This document shows positions 8,422 through 17,787 of a stretch of DNA of 64,000 nt, piece by piece. Each line of letters begins with the position of its first letter. Position 1 is the stretch's first letter. Both the position numbers and the translations under genes were made by a program. The stretch is taken from positions 123,702 to 187,701 of the forward strand of contig JAJEIE010000004.1 of NCBI GenBank assembly GCA_022827625.1, in the 5' to 3' direction. Source of the DNA: Candidatus Poribacteria bacterium. Its GTDB lineage: Bacteria > Poribacteria > WGA-4E > WGA-3G. The notes under the pieces are model-generated. The model did no database searches. It saw nothing but the letters and a program-made list of their open reading frames with translations, and had not been told where the DNA came from.

Positions 8422-9335
8422 AGACCTACAAAGAACTGCCGAATGATGCCGGTTCCAATATTATCGGGCAGGTGACAGCACAGGCGAATCGACTCCAGAA
8501 GCGGCTTGCCTCCATTAAGCACACAGTCGCAATTATGAGTGGAAAAGGTGGCGTCGGTAAAAGTTCACTCACCGCAAACCTCGCTACGGCGCTCACACGC
8601 AAAGGCAACGCTGTCGGAGTCGTTGACGCAGACATCAACGGACCGACACTCGCTAAAATGATGGGGGTCCGCAAGGCAACACTTGTATATTCACAGGTAG
8701 GTGTCAAACCTGCGATCACCCCACTCGGCACCAAGCTGATTTCCATGGATCTGCTCTTAGCGGAAGATGATGCACCTGTGCTTTGGAATGCCCATACCCA
8801 GAAAGATGCCTTTACATGGCGCAGCACAATGGAGGTCGGCGCACTCCGGGAATTCATCGCCGACACCGAATGGGGACAGTTGGATTACCTCCTGCTCGAT
8901 CTACCACCGGGGACCGATCGGTTGCCGAATGTGGCAGAGCTTATTCCCAACCTTGGCGGTGTCGTCGTCGTAACAATCCCTTCTGAAGTCTCACAACTGA
9001 TCGTCAAAAAGTCAGTGACGATGGCGAGGGATATTCTTAAGGTGCCGATTATCGGTGTTGTCGAAAACATGGCTTTCTATGTTTGTCAACACTGTGGTGA
9101 AGAGGAGCCTCTCTTTTCCACTGAGGGTGCCCTTGACAGCACACTCCAACAGGCGATCCTCGGTGGTATTCCCTTTGATCCACGGCTCGCACGCGCCAAT
9201 GACAACGGAACTCCTTATCTTGACGAATACCCAGATGCTCCCGCAAGCAAAGCACTCATGCAAGTCGCTGAAAAAATTCAAGCATTTTTTGAAGGAGAGG
9301 ACTTACACGCTCCGCCGGTAGGTGCGGTTTCCTAA
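8418..9335 (+). CDS. mrp: Mrp/NBP35 family P-loop ATPase (iron-sulfur carrier)
   Basis: A 305-residue cytoplasmic ATPase of the Mrp/ApbC family that binds and transfers Fe-S clusters. The deviant Walker A SGKGGVGKSS spans 41-50, followed by DADINGPTLAKMMG. Switch residues DLPPGTDR are near 163-170. The cluster-binding pair C223 and C226 (VCQHCG) is present. It overlaps the propeller gene by ATGA and is followed by a zinc-ribbon/PCP_red protein, hinting at a shared Fe-S or redox role. The stop codon lies inside the hairpin 9318-9342. Confidence 0.92.
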   Translation: MKTYKELPNDAGSNIIGQVTAQANRLQKRLASIKHTVAIMSGKGGVGKSSLTANLATALTRKGNAVGVVDADINGPTLAKMMGVRKATLVYSQVGVKPAITPLGTKLISMDLLLAEDDAPVLWNAHTQKDAFTWRSTMEVGALREFIADTEWGQLDYLLLDLPPGTDRLPNVAELIPNLGGVVVVTIPSEVSQLIVKKSVTMARDILKVPIIGVVENMAFYVCQHCGEEEPLFSTEGALDSTLQQAILGGIPFDPRLARANDNGTPYLDEYPDAPASKALMQVAEKIQAFFEGEDLHAPPVGAVS

Positions 9336-9342
9336 CCGCACC
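9317..9342. repeat. GTAG-footed hairpin overlapping mrp stop
   Basis: GGTAG is followed by a 9-bp perfect stem, GGTGCGGTT/AACCGCACC, with a TCCT loop. The stop codon of mrp is within it. A close copy lies at 9952-9977. There is no T-run, so it is classed as a repeat rather than a classical terminator. Confidence 0.65.
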
Positions 9343-9402
9343 GAATCTTGTGAAAACAGGCAGAATTCAGTCATTTTGCGCAAATCCTGAAGGAGAGAAG
9401 AT

Positions 9403-9933
9403 ATGAAATTTTTATGTACAGACTGCGATACGGCGATGAAGTTTAAGGACGTGACCCGTCCCGAACAAGGCTCCGTGACGGCACTCTTTGAATGTCCAGA
9501 CTGCTTTACAGAGATCGCCATGTTCCTTAATCCGTGGGAGACCCAAATGCTGAAATCCTTGGATCTCAAACTCGGTGGCAACAACGAAGCAGCGCAGCCG
9601 ATGCAAATGGTCCGATCACAGTTAGAGACCGCAAAAAGTGATGCAATGCCGAACGAGGTTTCCCCAGAAACAAGTGCCAGCGAAACCGCTGAAGGCGGCA
9701 AATGTCCTTTTACCTCTGTTATCTCGGATGCATTCCAAGAAGCACCTGAACCTACCGAACCGACGGGGCCCGTTTGGACGCCAGAAGCGCTGGAACGCTT
9801 AGAGCGGATCCCCAGTTTCGTCCGGCCCATGGCAAAGATGGGCATCGAAAGTTTTGCCAAAGAAAACGGACACGATGAAATCACTGGCACCGTTATGGAT
9901 GCCGCCCGTGGTAACTTTCCCACACAGTTCTGA
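9403..9933 (+). CDS. Zinc-ribbon and PCP_red domain protein
   Basis: A 176-residue soluble protein. The N-terminus has two CxxC pairs (CTDC at 4-7, CPDC at 34-37) forming a zinc-ribbon-like knuckle. The middle is polar and low-complexity. The C-terminus (about 124-172) is a PCP_red helical domain, WTPEALERLERIPSFVRPMA, followed by KENGHDEIT. The same domain occurs three times in the protein at 4753-6669. It has a clear ribosome binding site, AAGGAGAG. Function is unknown; the pairing with Mrp suggests metal or redox chemistry. Confidence 0.82.
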   Translation: MKFLCTDCDTAMKFKDVTRPEQGSVTALFECPDCFTEIAMFLNPWETQMLKSLDLKLGGNNEAAQPMQMVRSQLETAKSDAMPNEVSPETSASETAEGGKCPFTSVISDAFQEAPEPTEPTGPVWTPEALERLERIPSFVRPMAKMGIESFAKENGHDEITGTVMDAARGNFPTQF

Positions 9934-9951
9934 TACCAACCCCTCCAACAA

Positions 9952-9977
9952 GGTAGGTGCGGTTCCCCCACCGCACC
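9952..9977. repeat. GTAG-footed hairpin
   Basis: GGTAG, then GGTGCGGT pairing with ACCGCACC around a six-base loop. It lies 19 bp after the stop codon. The rest of the gap to 10203 is AT-rich, and I see no gene in it. Confidence 0.6.
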
Positions 9978-10203
9978 ATAGTATCAATTTTCCTAACTTA
10001 CCTCCACGCTAATTTCTCATAGAATATTAACACACCCATTGGCGTCTTTTTTGTAACACCTTTAAGGAAAATAGCGTTATTGCTTAAGGAAAAGATTCTG
10101 CCAATTCGTACCTGCTTGAAATAGTACTTAACAAAAAAAGATAGCCGAATCAAAGTCCAAAATACGTTCTTGAGTCGATCTTGTTTGGAGGAGGAAAATT
10201 ACT

Positions 10204-12095
10204 GTGTTCTTTAATAAATCACTGCTTTCTTTCGTTTTTGTCATGCTACTCGTCGCCGGACTCACTTTCGTCGCAATACCCGCAACCGCAGCTGTGACTC
10301 CCGCCCTTTCGGTGACAGATGCGGATGATGTAACACCTGGTATACAGGTATACGGAATCCGGGCTGAAGACGTTTCTTTTCAGTTGACTGTTACATTTCA
10401 GGATACCGCCAACAGTAATGCCAATACTCAGGTGACTGGTTTTGATGTCAACGATATTGTATTGTATCCAGCAGATAGCAGTAACAATATTATTCCGGGT
10501 GGTGCCACAGCTGTTCCTGTCAGTCCCAACGCTAATAGTAGTGTGTACACAACCACAATTACTGTCAAGGGAAATATCAGTAAAGTGATTGTGCAAGTGC
10601 CAGCTGCCGCCGCCCAAACCCTTCCTACAATCGGGCAGAATGATCAGGTCACACCAGGGAGAGACACTGCTGCTGGGACCCCTGCAAATCTAGTGGTCAA
10701 TATAGTCCGAAGTGCGGCACCCCCGCTAACCATATCAGCGGATACCTCTATTAGCGGCCAAGCCCCCTTTACTGTGACCTTAACTTCCACAAAAGCAATT
10801 ACACTGACGCATGCAGATATTCATGTTACCGGTGGAGACATTCCAACGAATGGACTCTCATCTGACACCACGAGAAAAGTCTGGACAGTGACAATCCGCC
10901 CCGTCATAGATGTGGAGGAGGTAATCGTTAGACCCGCAACTAACGGTGCCTTTATTTTCCCAAAAGGCACGTTTACCGTCGGTCCGCAGATAACGCGGCA
11001 GGGCAGTGCCAGAGCTCTTGCAGGAAAAGTAGCTATCAGCGAAATCATGTTCGCGACGAACGGAAACACGAATGAAGTCCAGTGGATTGAAATTTTCAAT
11101 AGCTCTCAGAACGAAGCTGTTGCCTTAGATGCTGACAGGGGATGGCGTTTGATCATTGAAAACTACGACGATCCAGGATCGAAGGTGGCACGACTCGGAA
11201 GCATTAATTTTAAGGATGACGGGGACGTTAAAACTATTCCACCGAGGCAGACAGTGCTAATCGTCTCCACAGCCAGCAGCACCAGGAACTCAGATAGAAC
11301 GCACTTTGTCTCTACCCGCGTCTTCGATGTCTACGCAGAGCTCGCAAGTGAATTTGGAATGAGCCGCCGAGCAGACCCCTTCCTGCACCCAACACAAGGA
11401 TTCCACATCGAACTCGTTGATGGCAGAAGTGAAACCGTAGATGCAATCGGGAACCTTGATGGAAGAACTGGACTTCCGATAAACCTGCATGGCAATTGCC
11501 TAACGGTTGGGTTGAAAACAGATACAGGACCTCAATTATCCGCCGCTACCGTGATTACAACCCCGATAACCGACGCTACACGAACAAAGGCACAGTACAT
11601 GACGGCACCAAGCGGGCGGGATGGATCCTTGCAGAAAAAACCAATTTTACCTATGTCAGAGAGGAAGGGGTTGAAACTTGGTATGGGATCAGTTCCGACT
11701 ACGGCACGCCCGGTATCCACGCCGGCGGGGCACTTCCTGTCCAACTCGCGCACTTCCGACCCGAACGCACGGAGGCTGGGACAGTCCTCATCAAGTGGAC
11801 CACCGAATCCGAGGTGGACAACGCCGGATTCAATATCCTACGCGCCGAAACAAGGAAAGATGTGTTCAAGGTTATTAACGCACAGTTGATTCCAGGCGCA
11901 GGCACGACCGCTGAACGGAATATCTATACATGGACAGACACCACAGCGAAGCCGAATGTCGTCTATTACTACCAAATTGAAGACGTATCTTTTGCTGGAG
12001 AACGTCAGACATTAGCCACCAGTCGCTTGAAAGGAACAATCTCCGCCAACGGCAAACTCACCACTCGGTGGGCAGGACTGAAATCTCAAAATTAG
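10204..12095 (+). pseudogene. Secreted lamin-tail-domain protein, frameshifted
   Basis: The gene starts at GTG 10204 after GGAGGAGG and encodes a signal peptide (VMLLVAGLTFVAIPATA), Ig-like regions and a lamin-tail type segment (VAISEIMFATNGNTNEVQWIEIFNSS). The first frame runs to 11889, but homologous-looking sequence continues in another frame. From 11490 that frame reads WQLPNGW...RTSIIRRY and carries on as a fibronectin/FlgD-like tail (VLIKWTTESEVDNAGFNILRAE) to the stop at 12095. A single-base loss near 11475-11490 explains it. This may be a true mutation or a sequencing or assembly error. The last 15 residues resemble those of the gene at 14285. Confidence 0.8.
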
Positions 12096-12102
12096 TAGAT
12101 AC

Positions 12103-12123
12103 GGGTAGGTTTCCTGCCTACCC
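12103..12123. terminator. Hairpin between convergent genes
   Basis: GGGTAGG (12103-12109) and CCTACCC (12117-12123) form a 7-bp stem between two convergent stop codons, touching the minus-strand stop. It may serve both directions. No long T-run follows. Confidence 0.45.
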
Positions 12124-12923
12124 TACTCATCCAGTTGATGAACAACGGCGAGCGGTGTCGCCGCGAGCAGACCAGCATCGATCGGAATAATAACACCAGA
12201 AATCCATTTCGATTCGTCACTGGCGAGGAAAACAGTCGCCCACGCCACATCCCATGCAGTCCCTTCTGTTCCAAGGGGTCCAATGCGCCGCCGCCGCTCC
12301 CGTTCCGCTTCACTCAGATACGGTGCAGGAAACGAAGCATAGAGATGACCAGGCGCGATGCAATTCACACGAACATTGTCCCGTCCGTGGTGAACAGCCA
12401 TCACCTTTGTTGCCGAGATCATCCCCCCTTTCGCAGCCGCATAAGGCACATTTCGAGATGAACCGGCGCGCAATGCATCAATTGACGAGACGTTGATGAT
12501 TGAACCACCCCCTGCTTCAGCCATCCGAGGGATCGCATGTTTACACGCCATAATCATGCTTTTGAGATTAACGTCCATCACCCGGTCCCACTTCTCTGCG
12601 TCAACCTGTGTGACCATTCCAGAACCGCCGAGTCCAACGTTGTTGAACAGCACGTTCACTTTGCCGAAATGTTCAACAGCAGCGTCTACCATGCCAGCAC
12701 ACGCTTCCTCTGTGGACACATCTCCGATAAACACCGCAGCTTCACCACCCGCTGCTTCAATTTCTGCAAGGGTAGCGTTAGCATTCTCAGGTGAAAGGTC
12801 AGCTAACAATACCTTTGCCCCTTCTCTCGCGAAGAGCATTGATGTCGCATAGCCGGTCCCGTCAACTTCACCTTTTTTGCCAGCACCCGTAACAATCGCG
12901 ACCTTCCCGTTCAATCGATCCAT
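12123..12923 (-). CDS. Short-chain dehydrogenase/reductase
   Basis: A 266-residue classical SDR with a Rossmann fold. The cofactor motif is TGAG...GTG (12-24, with a short insertion), followed by NNVG (94-97). The catalytic set is S146 or S147, Y161 and K165 (YAAAK), and the C-terminus has the usual SGVIIPIDAG. I chose the start at 12923 because MDRLNGKVAIVTG matches SDR N-termini; an upstream start at 12992 would overlap the neighbouring gene. It lies 4 bp after the Gfo/Idh/MocA gene and is probably in one operon with it. The substrate is unknown, possibly a sugar or polyol. Confidence 0.9.
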   Translation of the reverse strand: MDRLNGKVAIVTGAGKKGEVDGTGYATSMLFAREGAKVLLADLSPENANATLAEIEAAGGEAAVFIGDVSTEEACAGMVDAAVEHFGKVNVLFNNVGLGGSGMVTQVDAEKWDRVMDVNLKSMIMACKHAIPRMAEAGGGSIINVSSIDALRAGSSRNVPYAAAKGGMISATKVMAVHHGRDNVRVNCIAPGHLYASFPAPYLSEAERERRRRIGPLGTEGTAWDVAWATVFLASDESKWISGVIIPIDAGLLAATPLAVVHQLDE

Positions 12924-12927
12924 AGTT

Positions 12928-14100
12928 TTAATCCATAATTCCCAATTTATCGTTAATCTCTTTCTGATAGCCTTCGAGTTCACAGTTCTCAATCTCTGCG
13001 ATTGTCACAGGACGGCCAAACCATCCCGATTCATACACCGCCATACAGATGGCTTCCGAACGCATGCCTTCAACAGCATCCACTTCGGGTTTACCACCAC
13101 TCCGAATCGCATCGGCGAAGTATTTCAACTCAATCGCGACTGTATCTTCAACGCCGCCCGGGAAGTAGTATTCCCGTTCCGAATCGCTAAGGCTATCTGT
13201 GAATTCTTTCATTAGGTCGTCGTTAGAAATCGGTTCGCCGCCACGTGGCACTAATCCGAGGTTCCAATCCAGCGCACCCTCACTGCCATAAACCGTGTGC
13301 TGACGGAAGTGGTGTCCCGGTGCCGAGCCGACCCATGTCCATTGTGCAGTAACGCCTTGCTCAAACTTGATCGTGGCAATCATCGCGTCCTCGACATCGA
13401 CAGCATAACCCCCCTCTCTTTCTGCCGGATTGTCGTAGCGGTAAGGCTCGTAAGCCTTGTTGATGGCGTAAACCTCTTCGGCTTCCATACCGAGGATATA
13501 ACGCATCAGATCGGTGAAGTGCACACCGCCGTCCAATGCCCAGCCGCCACCCGCGTCCATTTTAAAGTTGCGCCACCCCCATTTCCCTAAGTTTTCACCA
13601 GCCTCTATCCAGAAGAACATCCGCGGCTCACCAATACGTCCTTGGGCAACCGCCCAACTCCGTGTACGCTGAATGCGTGCCAGACGATAGTTTTCAGCGA
13701 CGGAGATAATCTTATCGTTCCGATCCGCTGCCTCCATCATCAATTTACATGCCCGCATTGTGATGCCGAACGGTTTTTCAATGATAACATGCTTTCCAGC
13801 GTCAAGCGCAGGCACTGCAAGCGTGTGATGTACACTGTGAAGCGCGCAAATGTCAACACACGCCAAATCCGGGTGTTTCGCCAGCATCTCATCAAGTTCT
13901 GTATAGACTGCCGGTTTCGTGCCGCCTTGAAATTCGTGTGCCTGATTTGCGCGTTCTTCGGCATGTTCCGATACGATGTCGCACGCTGCTACGATGTCAA
14001 AGTCCCGGATACCCTTAGACCAGAGTTCCTCGTAAGCTCTCATGTGTGCACCGGACATCCCGCCACAACCGACTAACCCCATTTTAATCCGTTCCGCCAT
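12928..14100 (-). CDS. Gfo/Idh/MocA family oxidoreductase
   Basis: A 390-residue NAD(P)-dependent dehydrogenase of the Gfo/Idh/MocA family, acting on sugars, inositols or their derivatives. It has the N-terminal glycine-rich motif MGLVGCGGMSGAH, the family EKP motif in HVIIEKPFG, and a C-terminal beta domain with GGWALDGGVHFTDLMRYILG. The start at 14100 sits 7 nt after AGGAGG; the frame extends to 14127 but without a binding site. It is first in a two-gene operon with an SDR and is driven by the consensus promoter at 14171-14199. Confidence 0.92.
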   Translation of the reverse strand: MAERIKMGLVGCGGMSGAHMRAYEELWSKGIRDFDIVAACDIVSEHAEERANQAHEFQGGTKPAVYTELDEMLAKHPDLACVDICALHSVHHTLAVPALDAGKHVIIEKPFGITMRACKLMMEAADRNDKIISVAENYRLARIQRTRSWAVAQGRIGEPRMFFWIEAGENLGKWGWRNFKMDAGGGWALDGGVHFTDLMRYILGMEAEEVYAINKAYEPYRYDNPAEREGGYAVDVEDAMIATIKFEQGVTAQWTWVGSAPGHHFRQHTVYGSEGALDWNLGLVPRGGEPISNDDLMKEFTDSLSDSEREYYFPGGVEDTVAIELKYFADAIRSGGKPEVDAVEGMRSEAICMAVYESGWFGRPVTIAEIENCELEGYQKEINDKLGIMD

Positions 14101-14170
14101 ATCAGCCTCCTTGTATGTCCTACTCACAATTCGCGCACGTCCACCATGCGCCTACCATAGGACACGTGAA

Positions 14171-14199
14171 ATTATATGCGATACATCGTACGCTGTCAA
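14171..14199 (-). promoter_or_regulatory. Consensus sigma-70 promoter for the dehydrogenase pair
   Basis: On the minus strand, TTGACA (14194-14199) and TATAAT (14171-14176) are separated by 17 bp, a perfect match to the housekeeping consensus. The expected start of transcription is about 60 nt before the 14100 start codon. Confidence 0.8.
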
Positions 14200-14231
14200 T
14201 ATTTTTGTTTGCCTCCAACTGAATACCACTA

Positions 14232-14261
14232 TTGACTTTAAAATCCGTTTTCTGATAGAAT
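14232..14261 (+). promoter_or_regulatory. Probable promoter of LamG gene
   Basis: TTGACT (14232-14237), 18 bp, then TAGAAT (14256-14261), placed 24 bp before the start codon and divergent from the consensus promoter at 14171-14199. Confidence 0.55.
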
Positions 14262-14284
14262 ACGAAAACAAAGGAGGAAGAAAA

Positions 14285-15097
14285 ATGGCTATATATATCA
14301 CTGGTACGAAACTTTTCTCTAATGTTCTGTGTCTATTGGTTGTATTCTCAATTTCGACCTTCATGGGTGCTATCCAAGCAGATGCTGCGGTCGATGAAAA
14401 CACCGTCGCCGTCTGGCTTTTTGAAGAAGGGGCAGGCGATGTCGTAAAAGACGCTTCCGGCAACGGTCATGATGGTGAATTTGAGGGAAGCCCTAAGTGG
14501 GTCAAAGGGAAATTCGGGACAGGATTGGAATTTCCTGGCGATGCCGGTGGCTACGTCGTCGTGGATTCTACAAAGAAATTGGAGTTGGAAGAGCTCAGTA
14601 TTGAACTATGGGTAAAGGTTGAGGAGTCCACAGGCAAATGGCAAGGTATGGTCTGCAAGCAGCAGGCGGGGTGCACTAACCGAAACTACGGTATCTGGGT
14701 CCATGTGGACAAAAGCGTTTTCCATGCACAGATCGGCGCGAATGGCGCATGTGCATTCAGTATAGATGGCACAAGCGACATTACCGACGATAAGTGGCAT
14801 CATCTCGCCTTTACCTATGATGGCAAGATGGGAAGACTTTACGTTGACGGCGAATTGGAGACCGAATCACCCAACGAGCAGACGTTCCAGAGCGGAGACC
14901 CAATTACGATCGGCGTACCGAATCTCAATAACGCGAACGGATTGAAAGGTATCATTGAAGAGATACGCATCTCCAACGTCGCACGCACCGAAGACGAAAT
15001 CCAAGAAGCGATGGATCTCGGGCTGGCGACTATCCTCAGTGTTGAACCCGGTGGCAAACTCTCAACACGCTGGGCATATCTCAAGCGTGTACCATAA
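14285..15097 (+). CDS. Secreted LamG/concanavalin-like domain protein
   Basis: A 270-residue exported protein. A signal peptide (about 1-37, ending AIQADAA) is followed by a LamG-type jelly roll: VAVWLFEEGAGDVVKDASGNGHDG, then ELWVKVE, WHHLAFTYDGKMGRLYVDGEL, and the closing IEEIRISNVARTEDEI. Such domains bind carbohydrates or other ligands. The start at 14285 follows AAAGGAGG; upstream in-frame starts have no signal peptide. The C-terminal 15 residues, with the pattern GKLSTRWAYLK, resemble the end of the unrelated protein at 10204-12095. Confidence 0.88.
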   Translation: MAIYITGTKLFSNVLCLLVVFSISTFMGAIQADAAVDENTVAVWLFEEGAGDVVKDASGNGHDGEFEGSPKWVKGKFGTGLEFPGDAGGYVVVDSTKKLELEELSIELWVKVEESTGKWQGMVCKQQAGCTNRNYGIWVHVDKSVFHAQIGANGACAFSIDGTSDITDDKWHHLAFTYDGKMGRLYVDGELETESPNEQTFQSGDPITIGVPNLNNANGLKGIIEEIRISNVARTEDEIQEAMDLGLATILSVEPGGKLSTRWAYLKRVP

Positions 15098-15111
15098 TTA
15101 AGGAGCAAGGA

Positions 15112-16338
15112 TTGCATAAATTAACGTATACATGTTTACTACTTTTCTGCCTCACCACGGTGGCGTTCGGGCAGGGACTTCCCACGGCAGTACCCGAAGA
15201 GGTGGGTATCTCTGCCGAACGCCTCGAACGCATCCGCCCTGTCCTGCAGGGTTACGTCGATAAGGGAAATCTCCCCGGATTTCTGACTGTCGTGGCGAGA
15301 CGCGGAAAAATCGTCCATTTTGAAACCATCGGCATGCAAGATGTCGAGAACAACAAACCCGTTGAATCGGATACCATCTTTCGCATCTATTCCATGTCAA
15401 AACCGATTACCAGTGTCGCAGTGATGATGCTCTACGAGGAGGGACATTTTCAACTCGGTACGCCGGTCTCTAAGTTTATCCCTGAATTTGAAAACATGAA
15501 GGTCTACAACGAAGACCAGACGGAAATCTCAGATGCCAAGAAGAAGATAACAGTCAAACACCTCCTGATGCATACCGCCGGATTCACTTACGGTTGGGGC
15601 AAGAAACCGGTTGATGAACGCTATAAGGAACTGAAAATTTTTGACACTGTCATGGATTTGACACCGAGTGAAAAACTCGCCAACATGGTAGATAAACTCA
15701 GCACTATTCCTCTCGTTCACGAACCGGGTGAGAAGTGGACCTATGGTGTCTCTACCGACGTACTCGGTTACCTCGTAGAGGTCGTATCCGGTATGCCGTT
15801 TGAAGAATTCCTGCAAACCCATCTCTTTGGACCCCTCGGTATGGTAGACACCGCGTTCTCGGTGCCACCAGAGAAACAGGATAGGTTTGCAGCTTTGTAT
15901 AGACCTAACAAAGAAGATGGGATGGAACGTATTGAAGATAGAGGAACCCGACTTGAGAACGGTGAGATCAATTTTTTCCCGTCAGGCGGCGGCGGTCTCG
16001 CCTCAACGGCTGCGGATTACGTCCGTTTCTCACAGATGCTACTCAACGGGGGCGAACTCGACGGGGTCCGTATATTGGGCAAGAAGACGGTTGAACTGAT
16101 GCGCTATCCGCATCACGATGATTGGTTCGGACTCGGTTTTGCTGTCGTTACAGATAAGGAACCCCCGAACATTCTCGAATCCGTCGGAAATTTTAGTTGG
16201 GGCGGTGCCGCTGCGACTACCTTCTGGATTGACCCTAAAGAAGAATTAGTTGCCGTACTCATGACGCAACTGCTCAATAATCGCTATCCTTTCCAGCAAC
16301 AATTTAAAGTCCTAACCTATCAGGCATTGACGGAATAA
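15112..16338 (+). CDS. Exported serine hydrolase, family VIII esterase/beta-lactamase-like (paralogue 1)
   Basis: A 408-residue protein of the beta-lactamase/DD-peptidase clan. It starts at TTG with a signal peptide (about 1-20, ending VAFG). The nucleophile motif SxxK is S94-M-S-K97, the general base region is Y211 in YGVSTDVLG, and the third motif is W363-G-G. WGG in place of KTG is the mark of family VIII carboxylesterases (EstB type), so ester or lactone hydrolysis is more likely than antibiotic resistance. It is the first of three tandem paralogues and the only one with a signal peptide. Confidence 0.9.
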   Translation: MHKLTYTCLLLFCLTTVAFGQGLPTAVPEEVGISAERLERIRPVLQGYVDKGNLPGFLTVVARRGKIVHFETIGMQDVENNKPVESDTIFRIYSMSKPITSVAVMMLYEEGHFQLGTPVSKFIPEFENMKVYNEDQTEISDAKKKITVKHLLMHTAGFTYGWGKKPVDERYKELKIFDTVMDLTPSEKLANMVDKLSTIPLVHEPGEKWTYGVSTDVLGYLVEVVSGMPFEEFLQTHLFGPLGMVDTAFSVPPEKQDRFAALYRPNKEDGMERIEDRGTRLENGEINFFPSGGGGLASTAADYVRFSQMLLNGGELDGVRILGKKTVELMRYPHHDDWFGLGFAVVTDKEPPNILESVGNFSWGGAAATTFWIDPKEELVAVLMTQLLNNRYPFQQQFKVLTYQALTE

Positions 16339-16340
16339 GA

Positions 16341-16479
16341 GTTGTTAGTTATTGGTGGTTGGTTCTCGGTTAAGAGGGATCTGATAACAATTCCACTTTG
16401 TTTAGGGGCTTCAGGAGTGGGAAGATTGTTACGGAGAAACTTTTTAACTTATAACTTATAACTTATAACCAACAACCAT
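16341..16479. repeat. Heptad-arm palindrome
   Basis: GTTGTTAGTTATTGG... TTAAGAGGGATC on the left; ACTTTTTAACTTATAACTTATAACC with further 7-mers and AACAACC on the right. The 7-bp period is clear in the run of ACTTATA. It fills most of the gap between paralogues 1 and 2. Confidence 0.7.
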
Positions 16480-16495
16480 CTCACAGGAGTTTTTA

Positions 16496-17680
16496 ATGGC
16501 AATATACGATGGACTGTCGCGAGCAGTCCCCGAAGATATGGGTATGTCAACCTCGCGGTTAGCACGAGTGACTCCGGTCATGCAAGGCTATGTTGACAAC
16601 GGCAAAATCCCCTGCGCATTGACAATGATCGCGCGAGGGGGTAGGCTCGTCCATTTTGAAAAATTTGGCATGCAGGATATCGCCGCCGCCAAACCCGTAG
16701 CATTTGATACCATCTTCCGCCTCTACTCGATGACGAAACCGATTACCAGTATCGCTGTCATGATGCTCTACGAGGAGGGACACTTTCAACTCACGACACC
16801 TGTTTCCGAATTTGTTCCCTTTTTCAAAGACATGAAGGTTTACACAGAAGATGGCACGGATATTGTTGACGCAGAACACGGGGTGACAATAAAACATTTA
16901 CTGACACATACCACTGGACTCATCTATGATAGCAATAAGGATGAGCATCCGATTGATCAGGAATATGAAGATGCTGATCTCTATGGCGGCGACCTTACGA
17001 ACATGATAGAGAAACTCGGACGTATTCCGCTCATTCACCAGCCAGGCAGCGCATGGAAGTACGGTATGTCTACCGATGTCCTCGGCTATCTTGTACAAAT
17101 CGTATCGGGTATGCCATTTGCGACGTTTTTGAAAACCCGTATTTTTGATCCGTTGGGCATGAACGACACCGCTTTCTCAGTCCGGGTTGAAGATGCACAC
17201 CGATATTCAAAGGTATATGACTACGTGAAAGGCAGTGGTCTTAAGCAAATCGAGAAGGTTCATGCTGCAACTGGACCCCTGAGTTTTTTCCATTCCGGAG
17301 GTGGGGGATTACAGTCAACCGCTGCGGATTATCTCCGTTTCTGTCAAATGGTGCTCAACGATGGGGAACTCGAGGGGGTCCGACTCCTCGGACGAAAGAC
17401 CGCCGAACTTATCAGGATGAGCCACGTGCCGCCCGCTTGGTTAGCACCGGAAAGAACCGGTACCGGTTTTGGACTCGGATTTTCTATTCTCACAGATGTC
17501 GCTGACACAAGTAGTCTCGGTTCGGTAGGCACTTGCAGTTGGGGTGGCATGGCAAGCACCACATTTTGGATCGATCCTATGGAAGAGTTAATCGCCATTC
17601 TGATGACGCAAGTGGTTAATGTTGATTGTCCATTCCATGCCCAATTCCGAACTTTGACCTATCAAGCACTCACGGAATAA
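16496..17680 (+). CDS. Family VIII esterase/beta-lactamase-like hydrolase (paralogue 2)
   Basis: A 394-residue hydrolase with S78-M-T-K81, Y in YGMSTDVLG and W349-G-G. It lacks a signal peptide and starts directly with the mature-like MAIYDGLSRAVPEDMGMS, so it is predicted to be cytoplasmic. It has a strong ribosome binding site, AGGAG. It is about as long as paralogue 3 and very similar to it, which indicates local tandem duplication. Substrate unknown; annotation as beta-lactamase should be read as fold, not activity. Confidence 0.9.
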   Translation: MAIYDGLSRAVPEDMGMSTSRLARVTPVMQGYVDNGKIPCALTMIARGGRLVHFEKFGMQDIAAAKPVAFDTIFRLYSMTKPITSIAVMMLYEEGHFQLTTPVSEFVPFFKDMKVYTEDGTDIVDAEHGVTIKHLLTHTTGLIYDSNKDEHPIDQEYEDADLYGGDLTNMIEKLGRIPLIHQPGSAWKYGMSTDVLGYLVQIVSGMPFATFLKTRIFDPLGMNDTAFSVRVEDAHRYSKVYDYVKGSGLKQIEKVHAATGPLSFFHSGGGGLQSTAADYLRFCQMVLNDGELEGVRLLGRKTAELIRMSHVPPAWLAPERTGTGFGLGFSILTDVADTSSLGSVGTCSWGGMASTTFWIDPMEELIAILMTQVVNVDCPFHAQFRTLTYQALTE

Positions 17681-17681
17681 T

Positions 17682-17774
17682 GGTTATCAGCTGTCGGTTT
17701 TCGGTATATGGCATGCACGTGTCACGTGTCTGTCACAAGGTCTCTTTGCTGACTGCTGACTGCTGACCGCTAAT
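17682..17774. repeat. Heptad-arm palindrome
   Basis: TGGTTATCAGCTGTCGGTTTTCGG on the left; GCTGACTGCTGACTGCTGACC on the right, with 7-bp period. It occupies the gap between paralogues 2 and 3 and ends just before TAGGAG. Confidence 0.65.
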
Positions 17775-17787
17775 ATAGGAGTTTTTA

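Noticed and set aside
9303..9971. Minus-strand frame of 222 codons
   Set aside because: Antisense shadow of the zinc-ribbon/PCP_red gene, including flanking hairpins.
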